This document shows, one piece after another, positions 16,325-23,159 of a stretch of 24,806 nt of DNA (its first letter is position 1; every line of letters begins with the position of its first letter). The notes beneath the pieces were generated by a model that was given only the letters and a program-made list of their open reading frames with translations, ran no database searches and was not told the origin of the DNA. The translations under genes were made by a program, and so were the position numbers. Source of the stretch: JANOYC01 sp031428675 (GTDB lineage Bacteria > Actinomycetota > Actinomycetes > Actinomycetales > Microbacteriaceae); NCBI GenBank assembly GCA_031428675.1, contig JANOYC010000130.1, positions 1 through 24,806 of the forward strand, read 5' to 3'.

Positions 16325-16941
16325 CAATGACGGTTCGAGCAAGGCGCGGTGCACACCGTGCTTCACTCCGGTTCGCTGCTGCTAGTGCAATCGCGCTCGC
16401 GGCGGCATTCGCGGTCGCCGCGCCAGCTGCCGCTCACGACAGCCTGGTCTCGTCGACTCCTTCCGACGGCGAAGAGCTCACCGCCCTACCGACGGAGTTC
16501 TCGGTCACAACGAACGAAGGCATGCTCGACCTCAGCGGCATCGGCTCGGGATTCGCCCTGCACGTACTCGACGCTGACGGTCTCTACTACGGCGACGGTT
16601 GCCTTGAGATCGTCGATGCGACGATGAGCACGCCCGCAACTCTCGGTGCCGAAGGAAACTACACGCTGGTGTGGCAGGCCGTCTCTGCCGACGGCCACAC
16701 GGTTTCCGACACGATTTCGTTCACGTGGAATCCCCCGGCGGGTTTCGAGCCGGCAACCGGCGTGGAGACCGCGCCAACGTGCGGAGCCGACGAGACGGAG
16801 AGCCCGGCGGTCGTCAGAACCGAGTCGTCGCTGAGTGACGTCCTCTGGATCGGCGGCGGCGTGCTTGCACTGGCCGTGGCCGCGATCGTCACCTACGTCG
16901 TCTTCGGCAGCAAGCGTGGCGGACGGCGCGCGGAAGACTGA
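16321..16941 (+). CDS. copC: CopC-domain copper-binding protein, membrane-anchored
   Basis: The 206-residue protein has an Ala-rich signal peptide ending AAA, giving a mature N-terminal His39 (AHDSLVSSTPSDGEEL), the amino-terminal copper ligand of CopC proteins. The second conserved histidine, H126, lies in SADGHTVSDTISFTW. Two cysteines (C94 in GDGCLEI and one in PTCGADE) could form a disulfide. A C-terminal helix (DVLWIGGGVLALAVAAIVTY) and a basic tail anchor it. It is translated by coupling from ycnI. No CopD or CsoR gene lies beside it. It converges with clpP2 across a strong hairpin. Confidence 0.9.
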   Translation: MTMTVRARRGAHRASLRFAAASAIALAAAFAVAAPAAAHDSLVSSTPSDGEELTALPTEFSVTTNEGMLDLSGIGSGFALHVLDADGLYYGDGCLEIVDATMSTPATLGAEGNYTLVWQAVSADGHTVSDTISFTWNPPAGFEPATGVETAPTCGADETESPAVVRTESSLSDVLWIGGGVLALAVAAIVTYVVFGSKRGGRRAED

Positions 16942-16984
16942 GTGCAGCCTCCGCGACAGTCGTCGGGCACAGCGCAGTAACGAC

Positions 16985-17031
16985 AACTGCCCGCTCTCGC
17001 TGCCTCTTCCGAGGGGCGAGAGCGGGCAGTT
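16985..17031. terminator. Bidirectional terminator between copC and clpP2
   Basis: AACTGCCCGCTCTCGC (16985-17000) pairs perfectly with GCGAGAGCGGGCAGTT (17016-17031), with a further CCTC/GAGG pairing in the 15-base loop. It sits between two convergent stops, 43 bases after copC and 12 before the clpP2 stop. Short T runs flank it. Confidence 0.85.
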
Positions 17032-17043
17032 TCGCTATCGTCG

Positions 17044-17703
17044 TTACTTGACGAGCGCGGGCACGTTCTTGCGGCTGGTCAGCACCTGGTCGATCAGGCC
17101 GTACTCCACCGCTTCATGTGCTCCGAGGATCTTGTCGCGCTCGATGTCCTCGTTCACCTGCTCCTGGGTGCGGTTGGAGTGCTTCGCGAGCGTCTCTTCC
17201 AGCCAGGTGCGCATCCGCAGAACCTCGCGCGCCTGGATCTCGATGTCGGAGGCCTGTCCGCGGCCCGCGTCACCCACGGACGGCTGGTGGATCAGGATGC
17301 GCGCATTCGGCAGCGCGAGACGCTTTCCCGGCGTGCCACCGGCGGTCAGCACCGCGGCGGCCGACGCCGCCTGACCAAGCACGACCGTCTGAATGTGCGG
17401 GCGGATGTACTGCATGGTGTCGTAAATCGCCGTCATCGCGGTGAATGACCCACCGGGCGAGTTGATGTACATCACGATGTCGCGATCCGGATCCTGGCTC
17501 TCGAGCACGAGGAGCTGAGCCATGACGTCATCCGCCGACGCGTCATCCACTTGCACACCGAGGAAGATGATGCGGTCTTCGAACAGCTTGGCGTAGGGGT
17601 CTTGGCGCTTGTAGCCGTAGGCGGTGCGCTCTTCGAAGGTGGGGAGGATGTACCGCGCGCCGGGCATGCTGGCGGTGGCCGAGCTGAAGTTCGGGGTTTC
17701 CAT
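17044..17703 (-). CDS. clpP2: ATP-dependent Clp protease proteolytic subunit ClpP2
   Basis: This 219-residue serine protease subunit forms a mixed tetradecamer with ClpP1 in actinobacteria. The catalytic Ser is in LGQAASAAAV, the His in ILIHQPSVG and the Asp in ERDKILGAHEAVEYG. The leader METPNFSSATASMPGARYIL is a ClpP2-type propeptide. The ATG at 17703 lies 30 bases after the clpP1 stop, with GAGAGAG upstream. The last gene of its transcript, it ends at the shared terminator. Confidence 0.95.
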   Translation of the reverse strand: METPNFSSATASMPGARYILPTFEERTAYGYKRQDPYAKLFEDRIIFLGVQVDDASADDVMAQLLVLESQDPDRDIVMYINSPGGSFTAMTAIYDTMQYIRPHIQTVVLGQAASAAAVLTAGGTPGKRLALPNARILIHQPSVGDAGRGQASDIEIQAREVLRMRTWLEETLAKHSNRTQEQVNEDIERDKILGAHEAVEYGLIDQVLTSRKNVPALVK

Positions 17704-17733
17704 GTGTTTTCTCTCTCGTTCCGTCAGCTCGAA

Positions 17734-18333
17734 TTACTTGGCGGTGACCGCGTCGTTTGTTCCGCCGCCGCCGATGACGTCAGACGCGGACTCGCGGATG
17801 TGATCGACGAACCCGTATGCGAGTGCCTCTTGCGCACTGAACCAGCGGTCGCGATCGCCGTCGGCATTGATCTGCTCGACCGTCTTGCCCGTCTGGGCGG
17901 CGGTGATCTCGGCCAGTCGCTTCTTCATGTCGAGGATGAGCGCGGCTTGCGTTTGAATGTCGCTCGACGTTCCGCCGAAACCACCGTGCGGCTGGTGCAG
18001 AAGCACACGCGCGTTGGGGGTGATATAGCGCTTGCCCTTGGTACCGGCCGTCAGCAGCAGCTGCCCCATCGACGCCGCCATGCCGATTCCGACCGTGACA
18101 ATGTCGTTGGGCACGAACTGCATGGTGTCGTAGATCGCCATACCCGCCGTGATCGAACCACCGGGTGAGTTGATGTACAGGTAGATGTCCTTTTCGGAAT
18201 CCTCGGCTGCGAGCAGCAAGAGCTTCGCCGCGATCTCGTTTGCGTTCTCGTCACGCACCTCGGATCCGAGCCAGATGATGCGGTCCTTCAGCAGGCGGTC
18301 GAAAACGCTGCTGACCAGTGCCGGTTCGGCCAT
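17734..18333 (-). CDS. clpP1: ATP-dependent Clp protease proteolytic subunit ClpP1
   Basis: This 199-residue subunit has the classic ClpP motifs: catalytic Ser in GMAASMGQLLLTAG, His in VLLHQPHGG and Asp in DGDRDRWFSAQEAL. The ATG at 18333 (MAEPALVSSVF) has GGGAG about eight bases upstream; a frame from 18426 adds 31 Arg-rich residues that are unlike the family and was rejected. The C-terminus carries a Gly-rich extension (ASDVIGGGGTNDAVTAK). It is the first gene of clpP1-clpP2. I could not assign its promoter or a convincing ClgR box in 18334-18480. Confidence 0.96.
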   Translation of the reverse strand: MAEPALVSSVFDRLLKDRIIWLGSEVRDENANEIAAKLLLLAAEDSEKDIYLYINSPGGSITAGMAIYDTMQFVPNDIVTVGIGMAASMGQLLLTAGTKGKRYITPNARVLLHQPHGGFGGTSSDIQTQAALILDMKKRLAEITAAQTGKTVEQINADGDRDRWFSAQEALAYGFVDHIRESASDVIGGGGTNDAVTAK

Positions 18334-18482
18334 TATGGAGCTCCCATTCAATTTGTCGCTGATGTCGAATCTATCGGAGCCGCGTGCCCGGATCGTGCGT
18401 GTTCGCCGTGGGCAGATACCGGGCATCCGCAGAGGGTCGGTTCATGAAGATCGCGATGACCGTCGACGTTCATGCACCGCAT

Positions 18483-18578
18483 GACCATCCGACCCCTTAA
18501 CGCCGACTTGCCCACTTTGGTCGCCTGATCTCGCGATCAGGCGACCAAAGTGGGCAAGTCGGGCGGGTGGGGATGGTC
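18483..18578. repeat. Large nested palindrome between tig and clpP1
   Basis: An inner perfect 28-base stem (18503-18530 with 18535-18562, four-base loop TCGC) is enclosed by an outer inverted repeat GACCATCC (18483-18490) / GGATGGTC (18571-18578). The element ends one base before the tig stop codon. It should act as the tig terminator although no T-tract follows. The perfection and nesting also suggest a dispersed palindromic element. Confidence 0.8.
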
Positions 18579-18579
18579 G

Positions 18580-19947
18580 CTAGTGCGAGTGTCCCTCGTG
18601 GTCGTGGGCGTCGCCCTCGAGCAGCTCTGACGAACCGGACACGTCGATGCCGTCTTCGTCGTTCGTGATCATCGGCGCAACGAAGTCGGTCAGGTCGACA
18701 GCGGCACCCGTTGCGTCAACGACCTTGGCCTTGCTCAGCACGATGGCGAGCGCCTTGTTGCGGGCGACTTCGCCGACCATGGCCGGGATCTGGCCGTTCT
18801 TGTCGAGCACCTGGATGAACTCGCCCGGCTCCATGTTGTACTGAGCGGCACCCTGGATGAGGTACTGCGTGAGTTCGTCTTGGCTGACGCGCACGCCCTC
18901 CTTCTCGGCGATCGAGTCGAGCAGGATCTGGCTGCGGAACGTCTTCTCGGTTGAGGCGATGACCTCGGCGCGGTGCTCGTCGTCTTCGAGGCGGCTTTCG
19001 TTCTCGAGGTGACGGTGCACCTCGGTGTCGACGAGCGACTGAGGCACGGGGATCTCGACGAGCTCGAGGAGCTTGTCGACGACCTGGTCACGCGCCTGCG
19101 CGCCTTGCCCGAAGACCTTCGACTTGGCGATCTGAACCTTGAGGTCGTCTTTCAGCTCGTCGATGGTGTCGAACTGGCTGGCGATCTGCGCGAAGTCGTC
19201 GTCGGCGGGCGGAAGCTCGCGCTCCTTGACGGCAAGAAGGTTGAGGCTGATGAGAGCGGCCTCGCCTTCGTGGTCGCCGCCGAGCAGCGGGGCCTCGAAC
19301 GTGGTCGACTCACCTGCAGTCAGTGACTCGAGCGCTTCGTCGATGCCCTCGATGAGCTCTCCGGAGCCGATCTCGTAGGAGATGCCGTTCGCGGTGTCGA
19401 CCTCTTCGCCGCCGATGGTAGCAACGAGGTCGAGCTGAGCGAAGTCGCCGGCTTTTGCCGGGCGATCGACGGTGATGAGAGTGCCGAAACGGCTACGCAG
19501 GTTGTCGAGTTCGGTCTCGACGTCGTCATCCGATGCCTCTGCAGTCTCGACCTCGATGGCGATGCCGTCGTAGTTCGGGATGTCAAACTCGGGGCGCACG
19601 TCGACCTCGACGGTCAACTGCAGGTCACCCGAGAAGTCCTTGGCGTTCGGCCAGACGGCGATGTCAGCTTCGGGGCGTCCGAGGGTGCGGATCTTCTCCG
19701 TCTGCACCGCTTCGCGGTAGAACTTGTCGAGTCCATCGCTCACCGCGTGGTTGAGAACCTCTTCGCGGCCGATCCGCTGGTCAATGAGCTGCGGCGGCAC
19801 CTTGCCCTTGCGGAATCCGGGGATGTTCACAGATTCGGCGATGTGCTTGTAGGCGTGGTCGATGTTGGGCTTGAGTTCTTCGGGCGTCACCGAGATGTTG
19901 AGCTTGACGCGCGTGGCGCTGAGCTTCTCGATCGTGGTCGTGACCAT
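18580..19947 (-). CDS. tig: Trigger factor (ribosome-associated chaperone and prolyl isomerase)
   Basis: The 455-residue protein has the three trigger-factor domains. The ribosome-binding N-terminus carries the signature NIPGFRKGKVPPQLI at about residues 42-56. The FKBP-type prolyl isomerase domain lies around residues 155-245 (AKAGDFAQLDLVATIGGE). The helical C-terminal chaperone domain follows. The tail ends GDAHDHEGHSH, a histidine-rich metal-binding-like end. The ATG at 19947 has AGGAG at good spacing. It lies 42 bases downstream of tRNA-Pro on the same strand and may share its promoter. Confidence 0.97.
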   Translation of the reverse strand: MVTTTIEKLSATRVKLNISVTPEELKPNIDHAYKHIAESVNIPGFRKGKVPPQLIDQRIGREEVLNHAVSDGLDKFYREAVQTEKIRTLGRPEADIAVWPNAKDFSGDLQLTVEVDVRPEFDIPNYDGIAIEVETAEASDDDVETELDNLRSRFGTLITVDRPAKAGDFAQLDLVATIGGEEVDTANGISYEIGSGELIEGIDEALESLTAGESTTFEAPLLGGDHEGEAALISLNLLAVKERELPPADDDFAQIASQFDTIDELKDDLKVQIAKSKVFGQGAQARDQVVDKLLELVEIPVPQSLVDTEVHRHLENESRLEDDEHRAEVIASTEKTFRSQILLDSIAEKEGVRVSQDELTQYLIQGAAQYNMEPGEFIQVLDKNGQIPAMVGEVARNKALAIVLSKAKVVDATGAAVDLTDFVAPMITNDEDGIDVSGSSELLEGDAHDHEGHSH

Positions 19948-19989
19948 GACATTCTCCTGAGTCGTTTTCTGAAATTCGCGTGTTCGTCG

Positions 19990-20063
19990 TCGGGGCGACA
20001 GGATTCGAACCTGCGACCTCTCGGTCCCAAACCGAGCGCTCTACCAAGCTGAGCTACGCCCCG
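19990..20063 (-). tRNA. tRNA-Pro (anticodon TGG)
   Basis: A complete 74-base cloverleaf lies on the minus strand. The acceptor stem CGGGGCG pairs with CGCCCCG, with discriminator A. The D arm is GCTCAGC..GAGC, the anticodon loop TTTGGGA is closed by CTCGG/CCGAG, and the T loop is GGTTCGAATCC. The anticodon reads TGG. The 3' CCA is not encoded. A possible promoter is TTGAGT (20149-20154) and TAGACT (20128-20133) with a short 15-base spacer. Confidence 0.97.
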
Positions 20064-20278
20064 TACACGTGCGGACCTGCACCAACAGAACGGATGACGG
20101 GGTATCGCCCGAAAATTGGCCTCGGCAAGTCTAGCCGACTTCCCCCCGACTCAATGGTGGCGCAGGGTATTCGCGGTTCCGCACCCTGTCTGCGTGGGAC
20201 CAGACGGTGTATTAGGCTTGCAGCGCACGTTTGACTCTTCAACGAAATACGAAATTCCGGCGTAAACCCGTCGGATTC

Positions 20279-20352
20279 GGGGCTGTAGCTTAGTGGTAAA
20301 GCCTCTGTCTTCCAAACAGATGATGCGAGTTCGATTCTCGTCAGCCCCTCCA
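20279..20352 (+). tRNA. tRNA-Gly (anticodon TCC), CCA encoded
   Basis: The acceptor stem GGGGCTG (20279-20285) pairs with CAGCCCC (20342-20348). The anticodon loop CTTCCAA closed by TCTGT/ACAGA gives TCC, and the T arm is GAGTTCGATTCTC. The discriminator is T at 20349, and CCA follows in the DNA at 20350-20352. A -35-like TTGACT lies about 45 bases upstream. Confidence 0.97.
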
Positions 20353-20421
20353 GTAAATACTGGGCAGAACGACCCATCGGTGGTCGGCCCCACATCCACA
20401 TCCCCGCCAGACCTCCGCGGA

Positions 20422-20553
20422 CTATGGGCGGATGAGCCGCTCGTTCTTCACGAACACGGCGTCGGCGTTGTGGTCGACGTAGTCAAGCCATGCATTCCTG
20501 ATCGTCACGTCGCTCACGTCCCGGCCCACGGGTTCACCTTCGGCGGCAACGCA
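20422..20553 (-). pseudogene. Unrecognised 43-codon frame, possible gene remnant
   Basis: Between tRNA-Gly and the CsoR-type promoter, the minus strand has a frame with protein-like composition: GRDVSDVTIRNAWLDYVDHN then ADAVFVKNERLIRP and a TAG. It is open only from 20553, directly after an in-frame TGA, and has no ATG; a GTG start would give about 35 residues. No ribosome binding site is clear. It looks like the C-terminus of a lost protein, but I do not recognise the family, and it may be a very short real gene. Confidence 0.3.
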
Positions 20554-20573
20554 TCAGTCGAACTCGGGAGCGC

Positions 20574-20600
20574 GTGACAAAATACCCCCTGGGGTATAAC
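20574..20600 (+). promoter_or_regulatory. Promoter with CsoR-family operator in the spacer
   Basis: A perfect palindrome ATACCCC-CT-GGGGTAT (20582-20597) lies between a -35-like GTGACA (20574-20579) and a -10 TATAAC (20595-20600). The sequence is the type recognised by CsoR-family metal or persulfide repressors in actinobacteria. A repressor bound here would block RNA polymerase directly. The -35/-10 spacing is short (15-16 bases). No csoR gene lies in the window. Confidence 0.75.
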
Positions 20601-20635
20601 CTCGATGCTGTAACCAACAGGAAGGTTGTTTTCTT

Positions 20636-20797
20636 ATGTGCAGTGCAGTGACATGCAAGAAGTGCGGCAAGACGACGTGGGCGGGATGCGGCCAGCACGT
20701 CGACTCGGTGATGCGCAATGTGCCGAAGAGCCAGCGCTGCGAAGGACACGCGACTGAGCCGTCCACGTCGTTCTTCGCGCGACTGTTCGCGCGCTGA
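20636..20797 (+). CDS. Small Cys-rich protein under a CsoR-type operator
   Basis: The 53-residue protein has five cysteines (C2, C7, C10, C18, C35) and histidines H21 and H38, in the pattern C-x4-C-x2-C-x7-C-x2-H. The start reads MCSAVTCKKCGKTTWAGCGQ. This resembles a small zinc-ribbon or metal/thiol-binding protein and is, from memory, of a type common in actinobacteria without assigned function. AGGAAGG lies ten bases before the ATG. The C-terminus (TSFFARLFAR) is a short amphipathic segment. It starts about 35 bases after the palindromic promoter and ends five bases before the DUF302 gene, so both should be controlled by a CsoR-family repressor. Confidence 0.8.
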   Translation: MCSAVTCKKCGKTTWAGCGQHVDSVMRNVPKSQRCEGHATEPSTSFFARLFAR

Positions 20798-20802
20798 CGT
20801 CG

Positions 20803-21213
20803 ATGAGCTACACGAGTAGCGTCACCGTTGCCATGCCCTTCGACGCCACGGTGGCGAAGACACGCGAGAGCCTCGTTGCGCAGGGCTTCGGTATTCTCAC
20901 CGAGATCGACATCCGCAGCACCTTCGCGGCGAAACTCGGCGACGGCAGCGCGCGTGCGGTGGGCGACTACGTCATCCTCGGAGCGTGCAATCCGAAGCTC
21001 GCGGAGCGCGCCCTCGCCGCCGATGCGAACGTGGGCGCGCTCCTACCGTGCAACGTCGTTGTGCGCCGAGCAGAGAGTGCGGACGTCACCACGGTCGTGG
21101 CCATCGATCCGCAGACGATGGTGCAGTTGAGCGATGCTCCCGCTGTAGCGGAGGTCGCCCAGGAAGCAGCGGCATTGCTGAAAGCCGCGCTCAGCGCGGT
21201 GGCAACCGGCTGA
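20803..21213 (+). CDS. DUF302 domain protein
   Basis: The 136-residue protein matches the DUF302 family over its full length: an N-terminal strand-helix-strand (VTVAMPFDATVAKTRESLVA, GFGILTEIDI) followed by the conserved segment YVILGACNPKLAERAL and VGALLPCNVVV. Two cysteines, C62 and C83, fall in these conserved stretches. There is no signal peptide, so it is cytosolic. The ATG lies five bases after the stop of the Cys-rich gene, with no separate promoter. DUF302 proteins have no settled biochemical role; the operator and the cysteines suggest metal, thiol or persulfide stress. Confidence 0.88.
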   Translation: MSYTSSVTVAMPFDATVAKTRESLVAQGFGILTEIDIRSTFAAKLGDGSARAVGDYVILGACNPKLAERALAADANVGALLPCNVVVRRAESADVTTVVAIDPQTMVQLSDAPAVAEVAQEAAALLKAALSAVATG

Positions 21214-21258
21214 TCACAGCGCGGCGAGCCCGAGCCGGTCGGCACCTTCGCACGTGAG

Positions 21259-21780
21259 CTAGGACCCGACGACGCCCGTGAAGCCGGGCGTGCCGTCTGG
21301 CTTGCGCGGTAGAGGTCGCCCGTCTTCGTACTGCGGCCACTTCAAGCGCAGCTTCGGCTGACCGGGTGCCCACGGCGCGTACGCCTCCGGCGGTGGCATG
21401 CCCGGAACGGATGTCGCGGGCGCCGGAGTCGGGGCGGGTGCCGTCGCGGTCGCGGTCGCGACCGGCGCTATCGCAGACTGCGGCTGTGCGCCGGCGTACC
21501 CGACGACCCCCTCGTGTGCACGCGCGACTTCGCGGTGTCGGTGGAAAAGCCAGTACACGAGCGGCACCAGGATCGTGCCTAGCGAATCGAGGATCGCGAC
21601 AACAGCAATCGCCCGCCAGAACGGCTCCGAGAACTCCACCTTACGGAACCGCGGCGGAAGCGAGAGCATCATCCCGAGGAGGGCGACGAGCAGGAAGGTG
21701 ACGAGCGCGACGAGCCGCATTCCCCCGGAGACATACTTACGGTAGACGAAGAGCAACAGATGTACGTGGAGGAGCGCCAC
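21259..21780 (-). CDS. Small membrane protein with Pro/Ala-rich C-terminal tail
   Basis: The 173-residue protein (GTG start) has two clear membrane helices, LVALVTFLLVALLGMMLSL and AIAVVAILDSLGTILVPLVY, and a shorter hydrophobic stretch at the very N-terminus. A low-complexity cytoplasmic tail follows (repeats of TATA and APTPAP, then PPPEAYAPWAPGQP), ending PGFTGVVGS. An internal ATG at 21720 would drop the first 20 residues; neither start has a good ribosome binding site. The GTG lies 12 bases after the stop of the upstream membrane gene, so coupling is likely. I recognise no named family. Confidence 0.65.
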   Translation of the reverse strand: MALLHVHLLLFVYRKYVSGGMRLVALVTFLLVALLGMMLSLPPRFRKVEFSEPFWRAIAVVAILDSLGTILVPLVYWLFHRHREVARAHEGVVGYAGAQPQSAIAPVATATATAPAPTPAPATSVPGMPPPEAYAPWAPGQPKLRLKWPQYEDGRPLPRKPDGTPGFTGVVGS

Positions 21781-21792
21781 CCGCGCTATGAA

Positions 21793-22023
21793 TCAGGTCG
21801 CACGCTTGCCCGACACGTCGGCGTCGTACCAAATCATGAGCGCGAAGACCGCGAATAGCGCGACGGTCGCGAGAGCCTGACCGGCGACAGTGCTGAAGTC
21901 GCCAGTGATCGCGCTTGCGACACCCACGAGGGCCGCGGCAACGAGCGCACCGACCATCGCCCGCAGAGCGAGAGGGCGCACCCATGCGAATGGCCGCGCC
22001 AATGGGCCGGCTGTCGTGGTCAT
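21793..22023 (-). CDS. Small two-helix membrane protein
   Basis: The 76-residue protein has two predicted helices, LALRAMVGALVAAALVGVAS and ALATVALFAVFALMIWY, and a charged C-terminus (DADVSGKRAT). The ATG at 22023 has AAGGAG at ideal spacing; an ATG six codons upstream lacks one. It is co-directional with the Pro-rich membrane protein gene. No known family was recognised. Confidence 0.7.
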   Translation of the reverse strand: MTTTAGPLARPFAWVRPLALRAMVGALVAAALVGVASAITGDFSTVAGQALATVALFAVFALMIWYDADVSGKRAT

Positions 22024-22086
22024 GTCGCTCCTTCGGTGCAACCGCTCAGCGTGTTTCGCTCCGAAGCCTAGGGCACGTTAATCCTG

Positions 22087-23121
22087 CTACAGGTCCGACG
22101 ACTCGGCCCAGTTGTTGATGTTGGAGTGCACCGCGAACCGGTCGATCTCGGTGAGTTCGTCGCTCGTGAACGCGAGGTTGTCGACTGCGACGAGGTTCTC
22201 GCGCAGCTGTTCGACCCGCGAAACCCCGATGAGGGCGGATGTCGCGGCGCCCGGCCGGAGTACCCACGCGATCGCCATCTGCGCGAGGGTCTGTCCCCGC
22301 CCCTTGGCGATCGCATCGAGGCCTCGCAGCCGCTCGAGGTTCTCGTCAGAAAGGAAGTCGGGGTTGAAGCTCGGACGGACCGGAGCAGGCGCGTTCGGAG
22401 CCAGATACTTGCTCGTCAAGAGCCCCTGAGCGAGCGGCGTGAAGGCGATCGAGCCCATGCCGGCCTCGTCGAGTTCGGCAAGCACACCGTCTTCGACCCA
22501 GCGGTTGAGCATCGAGTACGCCGGCTGGTGGATTACGAGTGGGGTGCCGAGTCGCCGCGCAATGGCAACCGCCTCGCGAGTGCGGTCAAGCGAATACGAC
22601 GAGATGCCGACGTAGAGGGCCTTCCCAGATCGCACGGCGGTGTCGAGCGCGCCGATGGTCTCTTCGAGGGGGGTGCCGGGGTCATAGCGGTGGGAGTAAA
22701 AAATGTCGACGTAGTCGAGCCCCATCCGCGCAAGCGACTCGTCGAGGCTCGCCAGCAGGTACTTGCGCGATCCGAGATCGCCGTAGGGACCAGGCCACTG
22801 GCCCCAACCGGCCTTGCTCGAAATGATGAGCTCATTGCGGTAGGGACGGAAGTCCTTCGCGATCACGCGCCCGAAGTTCTCCTCGGCGCTTCCGGCCGGC
22901 GGCCCGTAGTTATTAGCGAGGTCGAAGTGCGTTACCCCCCAGTCGAAGGCAGCTCGAAGGATGTTCCGCTGGCCGTCGAAAGCCACGTTGTCACCGAAGT
23001 TGTACCACAGGCCGAGCGAAAGCGGCGGCAGCATGAGTCCGGATCGACCGACGCGACGGTAGTCGTATCCGTCGTAACGCTGCGCATTGGCGAGGTAGGG
23101 ATCGTGGGGATTGTTGCTCAT
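22087..23121 (-). CDS. Aldo-keto reductase, YghZ/Gpr-like
   Basis: The 344-residue cytosolic TIM-barrel enzyme has the NADPH-dependent aldo-keto reductase tetrad D67, Y72 (FDLANNYG), K103 (ISSKAG) and H144 (YSHRYD). The long N-terminus (MSNNPHDPYLANAQRYDGYD), DLANNYGPPAGSAEENFGR and IAWVLRPGAATSALIGVSRV match the L-glyceraldehyde-3-phosphate reductase (YghZ) subgroup, which detoxifies reactive aldehydes. The ATG at 23121 has AGGAG upstream; a frame to 23523 overlaps the next gene and was rejected. It lies 38 bases after the other minus-strand reductase, so the two are probably one operon. The physiological substrate is uncertain. Confidence 0.92.
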   Translation of the reverse strand: MSNNPHDPYLANAQRYDGYDYRRVGRSGLMLPPLSLGLWYNFGDNVAFDGQRNILRAAFDWGVTHFDLANNYGPPAGSAEENFGRVIAKDFRPYRNELIISSKAGWGQWPGPYGDLGSRKYLLASLDESLARMGLDYVDIFYSHRYDPGTPLEETIGALDTAVRSGKALYVGISSYSLDRTREAVAIARRLGTPLVIHQPAYSMLNRWVEDGVLAELDEAGMGSIAFTPLAQGLLTSKYLAPNAPAPVRPSFNPDFLSDENLERLRGLDAIAKGRGQTLAQMAIAWVLRPGAATSALIGVSRVEQLRENLVAVDNLAFTSDELTEIDRFAVHSNINNWAESSDL

Positions 23122-23159
23122 CGTGATTCTCCTGGTGTTGTGAGTGCAGTCGCGTGGCG

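Noticed and set aside
18334..18480. ClgR-like box upstream of clpP1 (around TTCGCCGTGGGCA)
   Set aside because: It misses key positions of the published-type CGC-N5-GCG pattern and no second half is convincing.
21259..21330. Terminator hairpin GCCCG...CGGGC near the end of the membrane-protein gene
   Set aside because: It lies within the coding sequence, is only five to six pairs long and has no T-tract.
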